Positions 17,055 to 27,604 are shown, numbered from the stretch's first letter. The stretch is DNA of 64,000 nucleotides from VXNE01 sp965248075 (GCA_965248075.1 CBDFIL010000001.1:620001-684000); one strand, 5' to 3'. Made by a program: numbers and translations. Notes: generated from the sequence alone by a model not told the origin.

Positions 17055-19781
17055 CTATGCGGATTTTTTCGGCTCGCCCTCTGCGGATGCTACCAAGGAC
17101 CGAGGGCGCAACCGCTTGATGCCCTGCTCGATCCGTTCCGCGAGTTGCCTCTCCGCTTGCAGAGCCTTCAGCGTTACCTCAGCGCTCCGGGCGTTTTCTT
17201 GCACACGTGCCATTTGCTCTACCACATGATCGATGATCGCTCGTTGCTCGGTAAGCGCCTCGAGGTTCAACTGCACGTCTTCCAGGACGTTCCCGAGCAT
17301 GTTCGTTTTGAGCTGTACCTCGTCGATCAAAGTCCTGCGTGACTCGATGGTGGCCATCCGCTGCTCTGCGTCGTCTGCACGCGCAAGTGCCGTATCGAGC
17401 ATCTCGCGTACCGTGTCCACCTGACCGCGTTGCTTCATGATCTGCTCCAGCTCAGTCTTGCTTTGACGGCTAGTTTCGTGGAGCTTATCGATTTCCTTCT
17501 TGAATTCAACGATCATCTCAGCGCGCGAGGCCAATACTTGCATTTGGCGATCAATACTCTCGCTCAATCCATGGAGATCGTCGAACCGAGATTCGACAAC
17601 AGCAAGCCTCCTTTCCTCAAAGGCGAGTTGGGAGCTCTGCCGGCCAAGCTCTTGCAGCGTGAGTTGGACGCGCTTGGCCTGTTCCGTTGCAGCTTTCGAA
17701 TGCGTCGCGAGGTCGCGCTGCCCCGCCTGGGCACGTCCCAACTCTTGCGTGATCTCGTCCTTAACAGCCGACACGCGTTCCAATTCCTGTGTAGCCCTCT
17801 CAATCTGTTTTAGGCGCTCATCCACAGAGATCGCCACGTCACGACTGCGATCGGCCAACTCCGTCAGCTGGGCTTCTTGGGCCGCCAGCTCTTCGCTTCG
17901 TTGACTTTCCTCAAATGCGGTCGAGACCTCGTCAACTTGGCCCTTCAACGTCGCCATCCGGTTCGTTAGTGGCAGTATTTGGCGCTGAAGCGCCGACACG
18001 TCCTGCAGCTTCTGCTGCGTGTCGACCACCTGCACTGTCACACTATCACACAGATTCCTGAGCGTCTCCACTTCCTGCTGGCGCCCCAGTTGCTCGGCAG
18101 CCCGTTCGTCCACCGCCGCACTCAACTCGTAGAGTCGGTCCAGGCGCATCTTGATTTCTTCAATCAGTTGTTGATGTTCAACCACGCGTGACATTCGATT
18201 TTCGATATCGTCCGTCAGCCCCAAAAGCGTCGCAGCCTTCTTCGTCCCCTCATCGACCACTGACAGTCTCTCGGTGACAGCAGCCAGCTTGGCATCGAGA
18301 TCGGGGCACTGCTGGCGGAACTCGCTCATCCGCTCGAGAAACGCCTCCAAGGCGATACGGTCGGCACCGATATGATCTCTCAGGCCTTCGATTTCCGCCC
18401 GCGTCTCCGCAAAGCCGTCGAGGGTCTTGCGAAGATCATCAAGCTCTTTTTTGCCCTCCACCAATGTTTGCTGCTGACGACCGACCTGTTCCCCAAGCTC
18501 GGCAGCCTCGCGTAAGCGCTTCTCCAGGTCGTCCAAGGAGCTCTGATGCGTTTCGAGTCCACTCATTCGATCTCCGATCTCGGATAACTGCTTGCTGAGC
18601 TCGTCACTCTCCCGGCGAATCGTCGACACGGCCGTCGCCTTGTCCGAAAGATCATCGAGGTCATGCTGGAGGCCATCGATATTGGTTTCCAGCGTCTTCA
18701 CGCGCTGATCAAACAGATCGAACGACTCGCGCTCGATGGTGAGCCGTTCATTGTACTCCGTGATGAACCCGACCGCCTCACGCCGGCGTTTCTCCAAGTC
18801 CACCAGACTGGTTGCGTAGCTCTCCCTGGTCTTCTGTACTTGCTCGAGTTGCCCATGGATTTCCTTGGAAACCAACTCGATCCGGTTCACGGTGTCATCG
18901 AGTTGTACCATCTGCTTCGATGCCTCATCGAGTTTACCGATCTGAACGTCCATGTTCCAGACCATCTCGCTCAACCGTTTCGATTCAACCACCGCGTGCT
19001 CGACCGTCTGTTTCTGGTTCTCGAGCACCTTCACCTTGCTCATCACGTGCTCGGCGAGTGCATTCAGCCTGGAGAGCCGTTCCTCGGTCGTCTTGCTCAA
19101 CTCGTTAGTTTGGGTGAGGGACTTGAGTTTCTCGTCTACCTCATTGACCGTCTGGGCCGTCTGGTTGGCGCTTTCTCCGGTGTTCCGCAGCGATTCCTTC
19201 AGGCGGTCATGCTCCTGCTGTAGCCGTGTCGTAACGATGCCGAGCTTTTCCTGTTCCGCTCTGAGTGCGACCGCTTTGTTCGTCACGTCCTTCATCTCGG
19301 TCTGTGCACTCCGAAGCTCTTCTCGAGCCTCGCCAACCACGGCCCGTTCCTGCTTCAGCGCATCGACCCGCGCCGTTGCTTCAATGGTCTGTGCCGTGAG
19401 CTGCTCCAGCATCTGCCGCTGTCTCCCGAGATCTCCGTCGGCGGCGAGCAGCTGCTGCACCGACTGTTCAGCCTGATCCACAGAGGACCCGAGCGACGCA
19501 ACGCGTCGATCCAATGTGTCGACACTATCGGTATTGGACGCTATCTCCGACAATTTGGTCGACAGCCTATCGATCTTCTGGGCAGCCGCCCCGGTGCGAA
19601 CGTTCACCTGCTTGACCGTGGCGCGGGCTGCTTCGACCTCCTTTGCATGGGCAGCCGACTGCGCCATCACCGCACCCAGTGCGTCGCGTTCCTCTCGCGC
19701 CGCGTCGACTAGCTTTTGGAGCGCACCCGCCTCCTGCAGGACCTTGGCCGCTCCCCCGATTCGCTTGACCGTCTTCAACAT
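17055..19781 (-). CDS. giant coiled-coil protein, candidate bactofilin partner
   Basis: About 908 residues, predicted almost entirely alpha-helical coiled coil with heptads throughout and recurring VDxLxxRxxxLE-like units. There is no Walker motif, transmembrane helix or signal peptide, and the sequence is rich in Gln, Glu, Lys and Ser/Thr. Start ATG at 19781 is set by GAGGAGGGCAAC just upstream and gives MLKTVKRIGGAAKVL, an amphipathic head resembling the first residues of the bactofilin. The tail KRLRPRSLVASAEGEPKKSA is basic and disordered. Base composition is less GC-rich than flanking genes. Superficial similarity to SMC/myosin tails reflects coiled coil only. Likely a structural filament or spacer; function unknown. 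Confidence 0.85.
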   Translation of the reverse strand: MLKTVKRIGGAAKVLQEAGALQKLVDAAREERDALGAVMAQSAAHAKEVEAARATVKQVNVRTGAAAQKIDRLSTKLSEIASNTDSVDTLDRRVASLGSSVDQAEQSVQQLLAADGDLGRQRQMLEQLTAQTIEATARVDALKQERAVVGEAREELRSAQTEMKDVTNKAVALRAEQEKLGIVTTRLQQEHDRLKESLRNTGESANQTAQTVNEVDEKLKSLTQTNELSKTTEERLSRLNALAEHVMSKVKVLENQKQTVEHAVVESKRLSEMVWNMDVQIGKLDEASKQMVQLDDTVNRIELVSKEIHGQLEQVQKTRESYATSLVDLEKRRREAVGFITEYNERLTIERESFDLFDQRVKTLETNIDGLQHDLDDLSDKATAVSTIRRESDELSKQLSEIGDRMSGLETHQSSLDDLEKRLREAAELGEQVGRQQQTLVEGKKELDDLRKTLDGFAETRAEIEGLRDHIGADRIALEAFLERMSEFRQQCPDLDAKLAAVTERLSVVDEGTKKAATLLGLTDDIENRMSRVVEHQQLIEEIKMRLDRLYELSAAVDERAAEQLGRQQEVETLRNLCDSVTVQVVDTQQKLQDVSALQRQILPLTNRMATLKGQVDEVSTAFEESQRSEELAAQEAQLTELADRSRDVAISVDERLKQIERATQELERVSAVKDEITQELGRAQAGQRDLATHSKAATEQAKRVQLTLQELGRQSSQLAFEERRLAVVESRFDDLHGLSESIDRQMQVLASRAEMIVEFKKEIDKLHETSRQSKTELEQIMKQRGQVDTVREMLDTALARADDAEQRMATIESRRTLIDEVQLKTNMLGNVLEDVQLNLEALTEQRAIIDHVVEQMARVQENARSAEVTLKALQAERQLAERIEQGIKRLRPRSLVASAEGEPKKSA

Positions 19782-19852
19782 GTTGCCCTCCTCAACTGAG
19801 GCGAGGCGCACGCACGACGAAGTGCCGCATGCACCATGACTGGATAGACGCG

Positions 19853-19883
19853 ATTGTAGACGCTAGCCGCGTCCATTGGTCAA
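19853..19883 (-). promoter_or_regulatory. candidate promoter of the coiled-coil/bactofilin operon
   Basis: Minus strand: TTGACC (19883-19878), 19-base spacer, TACAAT (19858-19853), about 70 bases before the ATG at 19781. Both hexamers are good matches to sigma70, but the spacer is longer than ideal. Confidence 0.4.
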
Positions 19884-19962
19884 CTGGATTTCGGTACCGA
19901 ATTCAGACCCGCAGCCGCCGCCAGCTGGCTCACCTGGTTGGCAGAGCATCGTCGCCGTGCAG

Positions 19963-20202
19963 TCACCCGTCCCGAATGGCGCTCTCCCAGAGCTCCCTCT
20001 CGGCCCTGGCCAGATCACGTCCGACACGCACGTGCGCGTCGACGACCAGGGTCTCCCCGCTTTCCGCGCTGTAGCGCGGCCAGTCGGGCAGACCCGCCCC
20101 ATTGGAATCGCCCGTCCTTGCAAAGGCGATGACGGTGTCCGACCAACGCTGCGCAAGATCGCGCACGACCGGATCGTTGGGGTCGTGGAAGGCCCGTAGC
20201 CC
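19963..20202 (-). pseudogene. type-B carboxylesterase, C-terminal remnant
   Basis: About 75 residues match the end of alpha/beta-hydrolase carboxylesterases: VVRDLAQRWSDTVIAFARTG, LPDWPRYSAESGETLVVDA and RAERELWESA. The catalytic domain upstream is absent. The longer open frame through 20721 is not coding. A decayed gene at the left border of the mobile-element region. Confidence 0.6.
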
Positions 20203-20460
20203 TGGGATGGCACTGTTGTAGCATCTCGGCCCCTGCGCCGGCTGGCAGCCGGCCATGGACAACCACGAAATCCCGAGAACGAACCCCCCACGCCGCGCCA
20301 CTTCCCGCCGAAGCTGCACCCTCCACGCAGAGAGCGTACAGCCGCAACGGCTGGCGCCTCGCATCGTCTCCTCGTCCTCATGGGTTCCTCCCAGGCGGTG
20401 AATTTGCAATCGAGATGCACAATGTTCTCTTATGAGCGCCCCACACAGAGGGAATGCCCC

Positions 20461-20958
20461 ATGCAGATCAGCCTCTGGCCAAGTCCAACACTGCCGTTTC
20501 GCGAAGTCGTCGATCTGGCCCAGCACGCCGAGGCGACCGGTTGGGACGGCCTGTGGTGCGCGGATCACTTCATGCCGAATGCCTTGGGCACCAGTGCTCC
20601 GTGGCCGGAGGCCTGGACGACCCTGACCGGGGTTGGCGCCTTGGTGCCGAGGCTCGCCTGGGCACCCTGGTGACCGGCAACACCTACCGCCATCCCGCGG
20701 TGCTGGCCAAGATGGCGGCAACGCTCGACCACATGACCGAGGGCCGGGTCGTGCTCGGTCTCGGCAGCGCTTGGCAGGAGAACGAACACCGCCAGTACGG
20801 CATCCCGTTTTACACGGTCAAGGAGCGCCTACAGCGGCTCGAAGAAGCCTGCGCCGTCATCAAGGCGCTGTTCAGCCAGTCCAAGGCGAACTTCGAGGGT
20901 CGCTTCTACCAACTCACGGACGCCGCCCTCGAGCCGAAGCCGGTGCCAGCGGTCGGGC
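20461..20958 (+). pseudogene. LLM-class (F420/FMN) oxidoreductase, frameshifted and truncated
   Basis: The start ATG at 20461 follows AGAGGGA and opens with MQISLWPSPTLPFREVVDLA and GWDGLWCADHF, typical of luciferase-like TIM-barrel monooxygenases. The frame then ends at 20671-20673, while the homologous continuation (LGTLVTGNTYRHPAVLAKMA, GLGSAWQENEH) is in the next frame. A frameshift near 20650 is therefore needed. Homology ends at about 20955, where an IS1634 transposase begins. Non-functional. Confidence 0.75.
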
Positions 20959-20967
20959 TTGCGGGGC

Positions 20968-21619
20968 ATGTTCGTGCGCGCCAAGACCCGCTTCAAGGAC
21001 GGCAAGACGCACCGCTACTGGAGCGTGGTGGAGAACCACCGCAACCGCGACGGGCGGGTGGTTCAGAAACAGGTCCTGTACCTGGGCGAGATCAACGACA
21101 GTCAACGAGTCGCCTGGTGTCGGTCGATCGAGGTGATCGACGGCGAGACTTCGTCGCGGCAGATGGCGCTGTTCCCGTCGGACCGGGAGGCGCCGGAGCT
21201 GTCGTGCGAGGTGGTGCAGGTGAAGGTCTCGGAGCTCGCCGTGTACCGGCCGCGGCAGTGGGGCGCCTGCTGGCTGGCGCTCGTGCTATGGGATCGTCTG
21301 GCACTGGACCGTTTCTGGCGGCCGCGATTGCCAGCGAGCCGGCAGGGGACAGGCTGGCTGGACGTGCTCAAGACACAGGTCTGCTACCAGCTGATCGAGC
21401 CGGGCAGCGAGTGGCGCTTGCACCGGCACTGGTACGAGCACAGTGCGATGGCGGATCTGCTGGGCGGTCCGCAGGTGCTGGCCAAGGACACGCCGTACCG
21501 ATGTCTGGACGAGCTGCTGGCGCATCGCCAGGCGTTGTTCTCGCACCTCAAGGAACGCTGGCAGACGCTGTTCGAGGCGCGCTTCGACGTGCTGCTCTAC
21601 GATCTGACCACATCGTGGA
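20968..21619 (+). pseudogene. IS1634-family transposase, N-terminal part
   Basis: About 215 residues of a DDE transposase of the IS1634 (IS4-like) group: MFVRAKTRFKDGK at the start, YWSVVENHRN, VQKQVLYLGEINDSQR, RPRQWGACWLALVLWDRL, PGSEWRLHRHWYEHSAM and, at the end, RFDVLLYDLT, which precedes the first catalytic Asp region. Homology stops at about 21617, where DNA of the serine-recombinase element begins. The catalytic C-terminal half is not found in the window. Confidence 0.8.
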
Positions 21620-21659
21620 ACCAAAAGTCCGCCGCGGTGCGTCGCCGCCGCGGCCAGTA

Positions 21660-23295
21660 TGCCCCGTGCCGTTTGGGATCCCGTGGGAGGTAGGTCTGTC
21701 AGCGGGATGGAGTGACAGATGGTCACCGAGTCCTTGCCGATCCGCACTTCGCGAACGAGCAGGCGCACGACGCGCTGACGTTCAACGATGGACAGGGACC
21801 CCGCGGCCTCGCGCATGCGCGTCAGGAATCGCTCGACGGTTGTGGCCAGCGCAAGCTGGGATTGACGATCAAGCTTCGCGGTTCGCAGGGCATCGAGTTC
21901 GGACAGCACCGCGCGTTGCCGGGTTTGCATGGGGGCGTTCCGCTCGCGCAACTCGTCGAGCGTGACGAGGCCTTCCTGGTAGGCGTCGAGCAGGCGGCGC
22001 ATGCGCGTCTGATTGCGGGACGACTCGGCGCGCAAGGCCTCCGTGCGCCGGTCGTTCGATGCGGTGTCGTTGGCGGCCGCGATCCGGCGATCGATTTCGG
22101 ACCGGATCAGTTGCGGGTTCTCGAGCAGGGCGAGCACTTCCCGCCACACCGCGGCGTCGAACTCGTCGGCGCGGACCGGCGGATTGTCGCAGACGGCGCC
22201 TTGCGGCCGACGCCAGCTGTCGATGCCGTGGCATCGGTAATAGTGAATGCGCTTGCCGTACGATCCCTTGCCGCCGGAGTTCCGCCCGATCGTGTAGCCG
22301 CACTCGGCGCACACGCAAAGTCCCTGGAGCAGGGTCGGATCGATTGACTTGCGCGGCGAGAAGCGCCGATTCTCCGCCCGGCGCCGCTGCGCTTGGGCGA
22401 AGACCGTTTCCTCGACGATGGCCGGAACGGGCAACTCGATCCATGCCTCGCGGGGCCGCGCGGCGCGCCCGGTCAGGCGCCGAACCCGCCCCGCCTTGCG
22501 CCGGCCGGTGCGGTTGCGGCGCGCCGGCTTGCCCGTGCCAACGGTCTTCAGGTAGGCCGCCCTGCCCACATAGGCCTCGTTTCTCAGGATGACGGCGACG
22601 GTCGCGGTCGGCCAGCGCTCGGCATGGCGCGGCCGAATGCCTTCCGCGTCCAGCCGCCGCGATACCGCGTTCATCTTGAGACCCTCGCGCACATAGAGGT
22701 CGTAGATGTGGCGCACGACACTCGCCTCGGCCTCGTCGATTTCGAGCCGCGCGCCGCGCGCCTCGGTCTTGCGGATCAGGCGATAACCGTAGGGTGGCCG
22801 CGAGATCATGTTCGGCGAACCTTGACGCGCGCGGTGGATCTTGCCGCGCCGCGACCGTTCCGCGATCTGCGTGCGCTCGTACTCGGAGATGGCCGACAGC
22901 ATTTGCCGCAGCAGCATGCCTTGCGGCGTCGCGTCGTCGGGCTCCTGGACGAAGACGATCCGCGCGCCATGACGGGCGAACTCCTCCTGCAGCAGCATCT
23001 GGTGAGCGAAATTGCGGCTCAGCCGATCGACGGACCAAGCCAGGACCGTCTCTACCTCGCCGCCCGCCACCGCGTCGCGCAACGCCTCCAGCGCCGGTCG
23101 GTCGAGCGTCGCGCCGCTGAACCCGTCGTCGGCGAACACGCGTTCCCCGGGGACCGTCCAGCCGCGGCCGCCGGCGTGCGCCAGCACGGCCTCACGCTGA
23201 CTGGCGATCGTCTCGCGGTCGCGCTGGACTCGACTCGATACCCGCAGATACGCCGCCACCGTTCCCGGCGCCGGCGGCAGGATCGCCATGTTCAT
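21660..23295 (-). CDS. large serine recombinase
   Basis: Site-specific recombinase with an N-terminal resolvase domain (VAAYLRVSSRVQRDRETIASQ with the catalytic Ser, VDRLSRNF, SEYERTQIAERSRRGK), a recombinase domain (YGYRLIRKTEA to AYVGRAAYLKT), a zinc ribbon (CVCAECGYTIGR ... YYRCHG ... CDNPP) and a C-terminal coiled coil. The ATG at 23295 follows AGAGGAACACGCA. The recognisable protein ends near 21660 (CHSIPLTDLPP). The open frame runs on to 21286 only because it is antisense to the truncated IS1634 gene, so the native stop may have been lost on insertion. It sits between IS1634 and IS91 remnants and was probably the integrase of a mobile element. Confidence 0.85.
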
Positions 23296-23346
23296 TGCGT
23301 GTTCCTCTTGTGGACCAGGCGCGCTCGCGAACCAACAACCCATGCG

Positions 23347-24180
23347 CTTCCCCGATGCGTTCCTCCTGGGCGTCGTCTACCGTGCGATCTCGACTTACCT
23401 CATCAAAAAGACGGGGTTCACCGTCGCCTCCGGCGCCAAGACCGGTGCGGTCACCCTGATCCAGCGGTTCGGTTCGGCGCTGAACCTCAATACCTACCCG
23501 GCCAGATTCACTTCCATATGCTCTTTCTCGACGGGGTGTACGATTTCAAAGGACGCCGCCCGACGTTTCATCGGGCACCACGGCCGACTCGCGCCGAGCT
23601 CACGAAGCTGTTGCACACCATCGGCCGGCGGGTGGCCCGTTTGCTCGAACGCCTTGGCCTGCTCGTGCGCGACGCAGACAGCGACTACCTCGACTTCGAG
23701 CCCGGTGAGGCTTTCGATCAGCTCATCGGCGCCGCTAGCCACTACCGGATCGCCATCGGGCCCAACGCCGGCAGGAAGGCATTGACCTTGCGCACCGTCC
23801 CGGTACAGTCCGAACCCTTCCCATCCACCTTGCTCGCCAGGCTACCGGGCTGTTCGCTCCACGCCGCCACCGTCTGTGAAGCCGCCCAACGCGACAAGCT
23901 CGAAAAGCTCTGTCGCTACATCGCACGGCCCGCCATCGCCAACGAGCGGCTCTCGACCAACGATCGGGGACAAGTCATCTATCGGTTCAAGCAGCCGTTT
24001 CGCGACGGCTCCGCCCACGTCGTCCTCGACCCACTCGACTGCATCGCCGGCGTCCTGTCCGCCCTTGACCGCCGCTCCGCTCCAGCTCGACGACGCGCTC
24101 GCCAGCCTCCCTTCTTGCCCAACTCGACGCGCTTGACCAACGTCGCCCTCGCCCCCAACAACGGCTTGGCGTCGACCGAT
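23347..24180 (+). pseudogene. IS91/ISCR-family transposase remnant
   Basis: Segments of a rolling-circle (Y2) transposase: VVYRAISTYLIKKTGF, GAVTLIQRFGSALNLN, then IHFHMLFLDGVYDF, LLERLGLLVRDADSDYLD and FRDGSAHVVLDPLD. The first part is in one frame and the rest in another; about 14 extra bases after GSALNLN (near 23494-23508) separate them. The region upstream of residue ~150 of a normal IS91 transposase is missing and the C-terminus degrades after about 24060. Non-functional. Confidence 0.78.
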
Positions 24181-24239
24181 GATCGGCACGGACTCCGGGC
24201 CACCCGATTGCCCTCGACCTGTCTTTCCGAGGCGTTGCC

Positions 24240-25204
24240 CTAGAATCCGTGTTTCACGCTCACTGCCACGCCCCAAAAGGACGTATCGCCAGTTTCGGCG
24301 CTGTACAGGATCCTGTTGTCCGTGATGCCGGCGACCGCGGCCAGTTCCGCCGGTGCCTTGGTGGAAGCGTGGCCCCTGAGAACGTCCCAAGCCTTCTTCT
24401 CGGATGCAAACGTGTCGAACCAGACCCTGCGCAGCTTGACGGCCACGCTCACCTCCGACGTCAGCGAGTAGTCGAATCCGGCGATGATCTGGAACCCTGA
24501 GAGGTCGTCGCTGAAGGAGTCGTCAAGCGCACTCACTACGCCTCGTGCCGCTTCCGGGACAATGTCCGCGTAGCCCCTCTGGTAGTACTGCCTGATCTCG
24601 TATGTCGTGCGCGACCAGCCGACGCCGATACCCGCGTATGGCCTGACCTTCGAAACGTCCGGAAAGTCGAAGTACAGGTTTGCGAACAAACCGTGCGCCC
24701 GACGTCATTCAGTTTGCCGAACGCGGCCAGGAATTCAGCGTCTTTGTTCGCGGCCGTTCCTGTTTGGGGAGTTTGACCCGAGGCGGCGTCAAATCCATTG
24801 TTGCGGTAGAAGTACTCCATCTCCGCCCGTAACGGCAGGCCAGCTACGCGACGGTAGCCAAGCACTAAACTCGCCATGACCCCGACGCTGTTCTCGCCGA
24901 ATTCGTCAAGCCAGAAATCCTCGACCGGGTCGCTGCACCTTCTCCCGGCGGCGTACTCAAACGATTGGTAATCCGCCGCAGTCTCGGGAAAACCTGCCTT
25001 GCCCGCAAAATGCAGGTCACATCTGGTATCGACGATGGCATTGTTTTGAGTTGATTTCAGAGTCACCTCCGGCGCGATGGCGAAGCCCACTTCCACGCCG
25101 GCGTAGGCACCGACGTTCGCCCGCGCCATCTCCGCTCGGGCAACCGATCCTTCGCCAACAGGCGAAAGCAGGATCGCCACGAACAATGCAGTAGCTTTCT
25201 TCAT
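24240..25204 (-). pseudogene. outer-membrane beta-barrel protein, single frameshift
   Basis: About 320 residues in two frames. The first part starts at 25204 with a clear signal peptide (MKKATALFVAILLSPVGEGS, cleavage after VARA) and barrel strands such as GAYAGVEVGFAIAPEV and GYRRVAGLPLRAEMEYFYRN. After GKLNDVG (near 24700) the homologous continuation FANLYFDFPDVSKVRPYAGIG is one frame away and runs to SFWGVAVSVKHGF, a typical C-terminal Phe-ending strand. One missing or extra base near 24697-24705 explains it. Either a recent pseudogene or a sequencing error; all else looks intact. Confidence 0.8.
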
Positions 25205-25420
25205 CACACGTCTCCTTGCCCGGGGCGGCAAGATTGTCCGCCAAATCGTGGGCCGTCAAGAGATTGACGGCGGGTGTACCGAGGCTCCGCCCCACCAAGG
25301 CCCGTGATCCACATTCCCCTTCGCGGTGTCGTTCGGCCGCCGTCAGCGCAGATACCGTCCGTGCCCCATTGGCTCGTTGACCCGCACGCGTTGCTGGCGT
25401 AGGTTCCACCGCAACATGTG

Positions 25421-27604
25421 ATGTCCGGGAAAGCCGCCATGGAAGAGAAGCGCGTCATCTGCGCAAGTTGCGACATCGCCTGTTCGGTGGTGGCGCAGGT
25501 GGACGAGGGCCGCGTCGTGAAGGTGCGGTCGTCGCGCAATCCCGTGTTCCGCGACAACATCTGCATGAAGGGCATCTACGCGCCCAAGGGGTTCGCCCAT
25601 CCGGGCCGCATCCTGAAGCCGCTCAAACGGGTCGGCGAGCGCGGCTCGGGCAAGTGGGAAACCGTCTCCTGGGAAGCCGCCATGGCGGACATCGGCGAGC
25701 GCCTGAGCGACATCATCCACCGGTACGGGCCGGAGGCCTGGGCCGTTTCCACCAGCCAATGGAACACCAGCACGGACTACGGCTTGGGACGGCGGGTGAT
25801 GAACCTGGTCGGCTCGCCGAACTGGATCAGCGGCGTGTCGCTATGCGCGGGCAACACGGCTGCGATCAACCGCATGACCTATGGCTGGTTCCCGTGGCCG
25901 GACTATCTGCAGACCAACTGCATCGTGCTGTTCGGGCACAACCCGAGGCGGCATAGCTGGACGCCGATCTACAACAACATCCGCCGGGCACAGAAGCGTG
26001 GGGCGAAGCTGATCGTGCTGGATCCGCGGCGCAGCGAGAACGCCGAACTCGCCGATCTGTGGCTGCCGCTGAAGGCGGGAACCGACGCCGCCATGTGTCT
26101 CGGCTGGCTCAACGTGATTCTCGACGAGGGGCTCTACGACGAGGATTTCGCCGCCCGCTGGACCCATGGCTTCGAGGCGTTCCGGGAGCGGGTGCGCGAG
26201 TATCCGGTCGAGCGGGTGGCCGAAATCACCGGCGTGGACGCGGAACTCATCCGAAAGGCCGCCCGGCTCTACGCCACCAACGGTCCGTCGATCATCCCCT
26301 GGACCCCGATCACCGATCAGCAACGCAACAGCACCTCCGCCATCCGTCTGCACTGCGCATTGCGGGCGCTCTGCGGCTATCTGGACGTCCCCGGTGGCGA
26401 GGCGTTGCAAGGTTTCAATCCGAACATCGTGCCGGAGTCGGAGATCGAGTTGCACGACGCACTGTCCGAAGCCCAACGCGCGAAGCAACTGGGCGCGGAC
26501 AAGCACCCGGCCTTCACCTACCGCGGCACTGCGGCGTTGAAGGAGCCCACGCGCCGGGTCTGGGGTCACGATTACGCCAACCTCCTCACCGGCAGCTACA
26601 TGGCCGTACCCCCGGCGGTGTTCCAGGCCATGGCCCACGCGGACCCCTATCCTGTCAAGGCGTTCTTCGTGCTCGGCAACAACGCGCTGATGAGCTACGC
26701 CAACATGCACCTCATTCACAAGGCGATCATGAACCAGGACCTCGTCGTCGTTCACGAGCAGTTCATGACGCCCACGGCCCAGCTCGCCGACTACATTCTC
26801 CCTGGGGACGCCTGGATCGAGCGGCCCTGGCTGCACGACGCGTGGGGCTGGACGGCACTGGCCCGGCCTTCCGAGCAGGCTATGCAGCCACCCGGCGAGT
26901 GCCGCAGCACCTTCGAGTTCTGGCGCCTGGTGGCGAACGAACTGGGCGTCGAAGAACAGTTTCCCTGGCGCACGATCGACGAGTTCCACAACTACCGTCT
27001 GCAGGCCACCGGCCTCACCTTCGACGAATTCGCGGCGCGCTTCGAGATCTATCCGGCCGGCATCCCCAAATTCAAGAAATACGAGAAGACCGGCTTCGCC
27101 ACCCCCACCGGCAAGGTGGAACTGCACTCCACCATTCTCGAAGACCTCGGCTTCGATTCGCTGCCGTACTACCGCGAGGCGCCGCCGCCGAACGCCGAGT
27201 TCCCGTTGGCGCTGTTCACCGGCGTCCGCGAGCAGGAGTACTTCCAGACCGGCCACCGCCACATCCCCGAGTTGCGGCGCCGCAAACCCGAACCCGAGAT
27301 GTACGTCAACGCCGCAACCGCCAGGCGGTGGGGCGTCGAACAGGACGAATGGGTGTCCGTGCGCTCCAAAACCGGCAGCGTCAAGCTCCGCGCCAGCATC
27401 CGCGACGACATGCCCGAAGATCTGGTCCGCGTCCCGCACGGCTGGTGGAAGCCGGAGATGCCCCAAGGCGCCGGCAAGCTCTCCGGCGCCTGGGACTACG
27501 CCGACGCCCAGGTCTGCCCGGACGACGAGGATTTTCTGGACCGGGAGCAGGGCATCCCCCACTTGAAAGGCATCCCCTGCCGGATCGAGAAGCTCGCGGC
27601 ATGA
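25421..27604 (+). CDS. molybdopterin-dependent oxidoreductase (DMSO reductase family)
   Basis: Catalytic subunit of about 727 residues. An N-terminal 4Fe-4S site is formed by ICASCDIACSVV and NICMKG (C-x2-C-x3-C-x26-C). The molybdopterin domains show VLFGHNPRRHSW, LIVLDPRRSENAELADLWLP, FFVLGNNALMSYAN, QLADYILPGDAWIERP and the C-terminal dinucleotide-binding domain (FTGVREQEYFQTGHRH). A Cys in VSLCAGNTAA is a possible Mo ligand. No Tat signal is seen, so a cytoplasmic location is likely. GTG 25418, ATG 25421 and ATG 25439 are all possible starts. No partner Fe-S or membrane subunit is adjacent; a short gene overlaps its stop. Substrate unknown. Confidence 0.9.
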   Translation: MSGKAAMEEKRVICASCDIACSVVAQVDEGRVVKVRSSRNPVFRDNICMKGIYAPKGFAHPGRILKPLKRVGERGSGKWETVSWEAAMADIGERLSDIIHRYGPEAWAVSTSQWNTSTDYGLGRRVMNLVGSPNWISGVSLCAGNTAAINRMTYGWFPWPDYLQTNCIVLFGHNPRRHSWTPIYNNIRRAQKRGAKLIVLDPRRSENAELADLWLPLKAGTDAAMCLGWLNVILDEGLYDEDFAARWTHGFEAFRERVREYPVERVAEITGVDAELIRKAARLYATNGPSIIPWTPITDQQRNSTSAIRLHCALRALCGYLDVPGGEALQGFNPNIVPESEIELHDALSEAQRAKQLGADKHPAFTYRGTAALKEPTRRVWGHDYANLLTGSYMAVPPAVFQAMAHADPYPVKAFFVLGNNALMSYANMHLIHKAIMNQDLVVVHEQFMTPTAQLADYILPGDAWIERPWLHDAWGWTALARPSEQAMQPPGECRSTFEFWRLVANELGVEEQFPWRTIDEFHNYRLQATGLTFDEFAARFEIYPAGIPKFKKYEKTGFATPTGKVELHSTILEDLGFDSLPYYREAPPPNAEFPLALFTGVREQEYFQTGHRHIPELRRRKPEPEMYVNAATARRWGVEQDEWVSVRSKTGSVKLRASIRDDMPEDLVRVPHGWWKPEMPQGAGKLSGAWDYADAQVCPDDEDFLDREQGIPHLKGIPCRIEKLAA

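Noticed and set aside
21286..21655. C-terminal 100+ residues of the recombinase frame
   Set aside because: They are antisense to the IS1634 gene and unrelated to recombinases; counted as read-through, not protein design.
22393..23500. Plus-strand open frame opposite the recombinase, continuous with the IS91 remnant
   Set aside because: Only its 3' part (after about 23509) has transposase homology; the rest is antisense to the serine recombinase.
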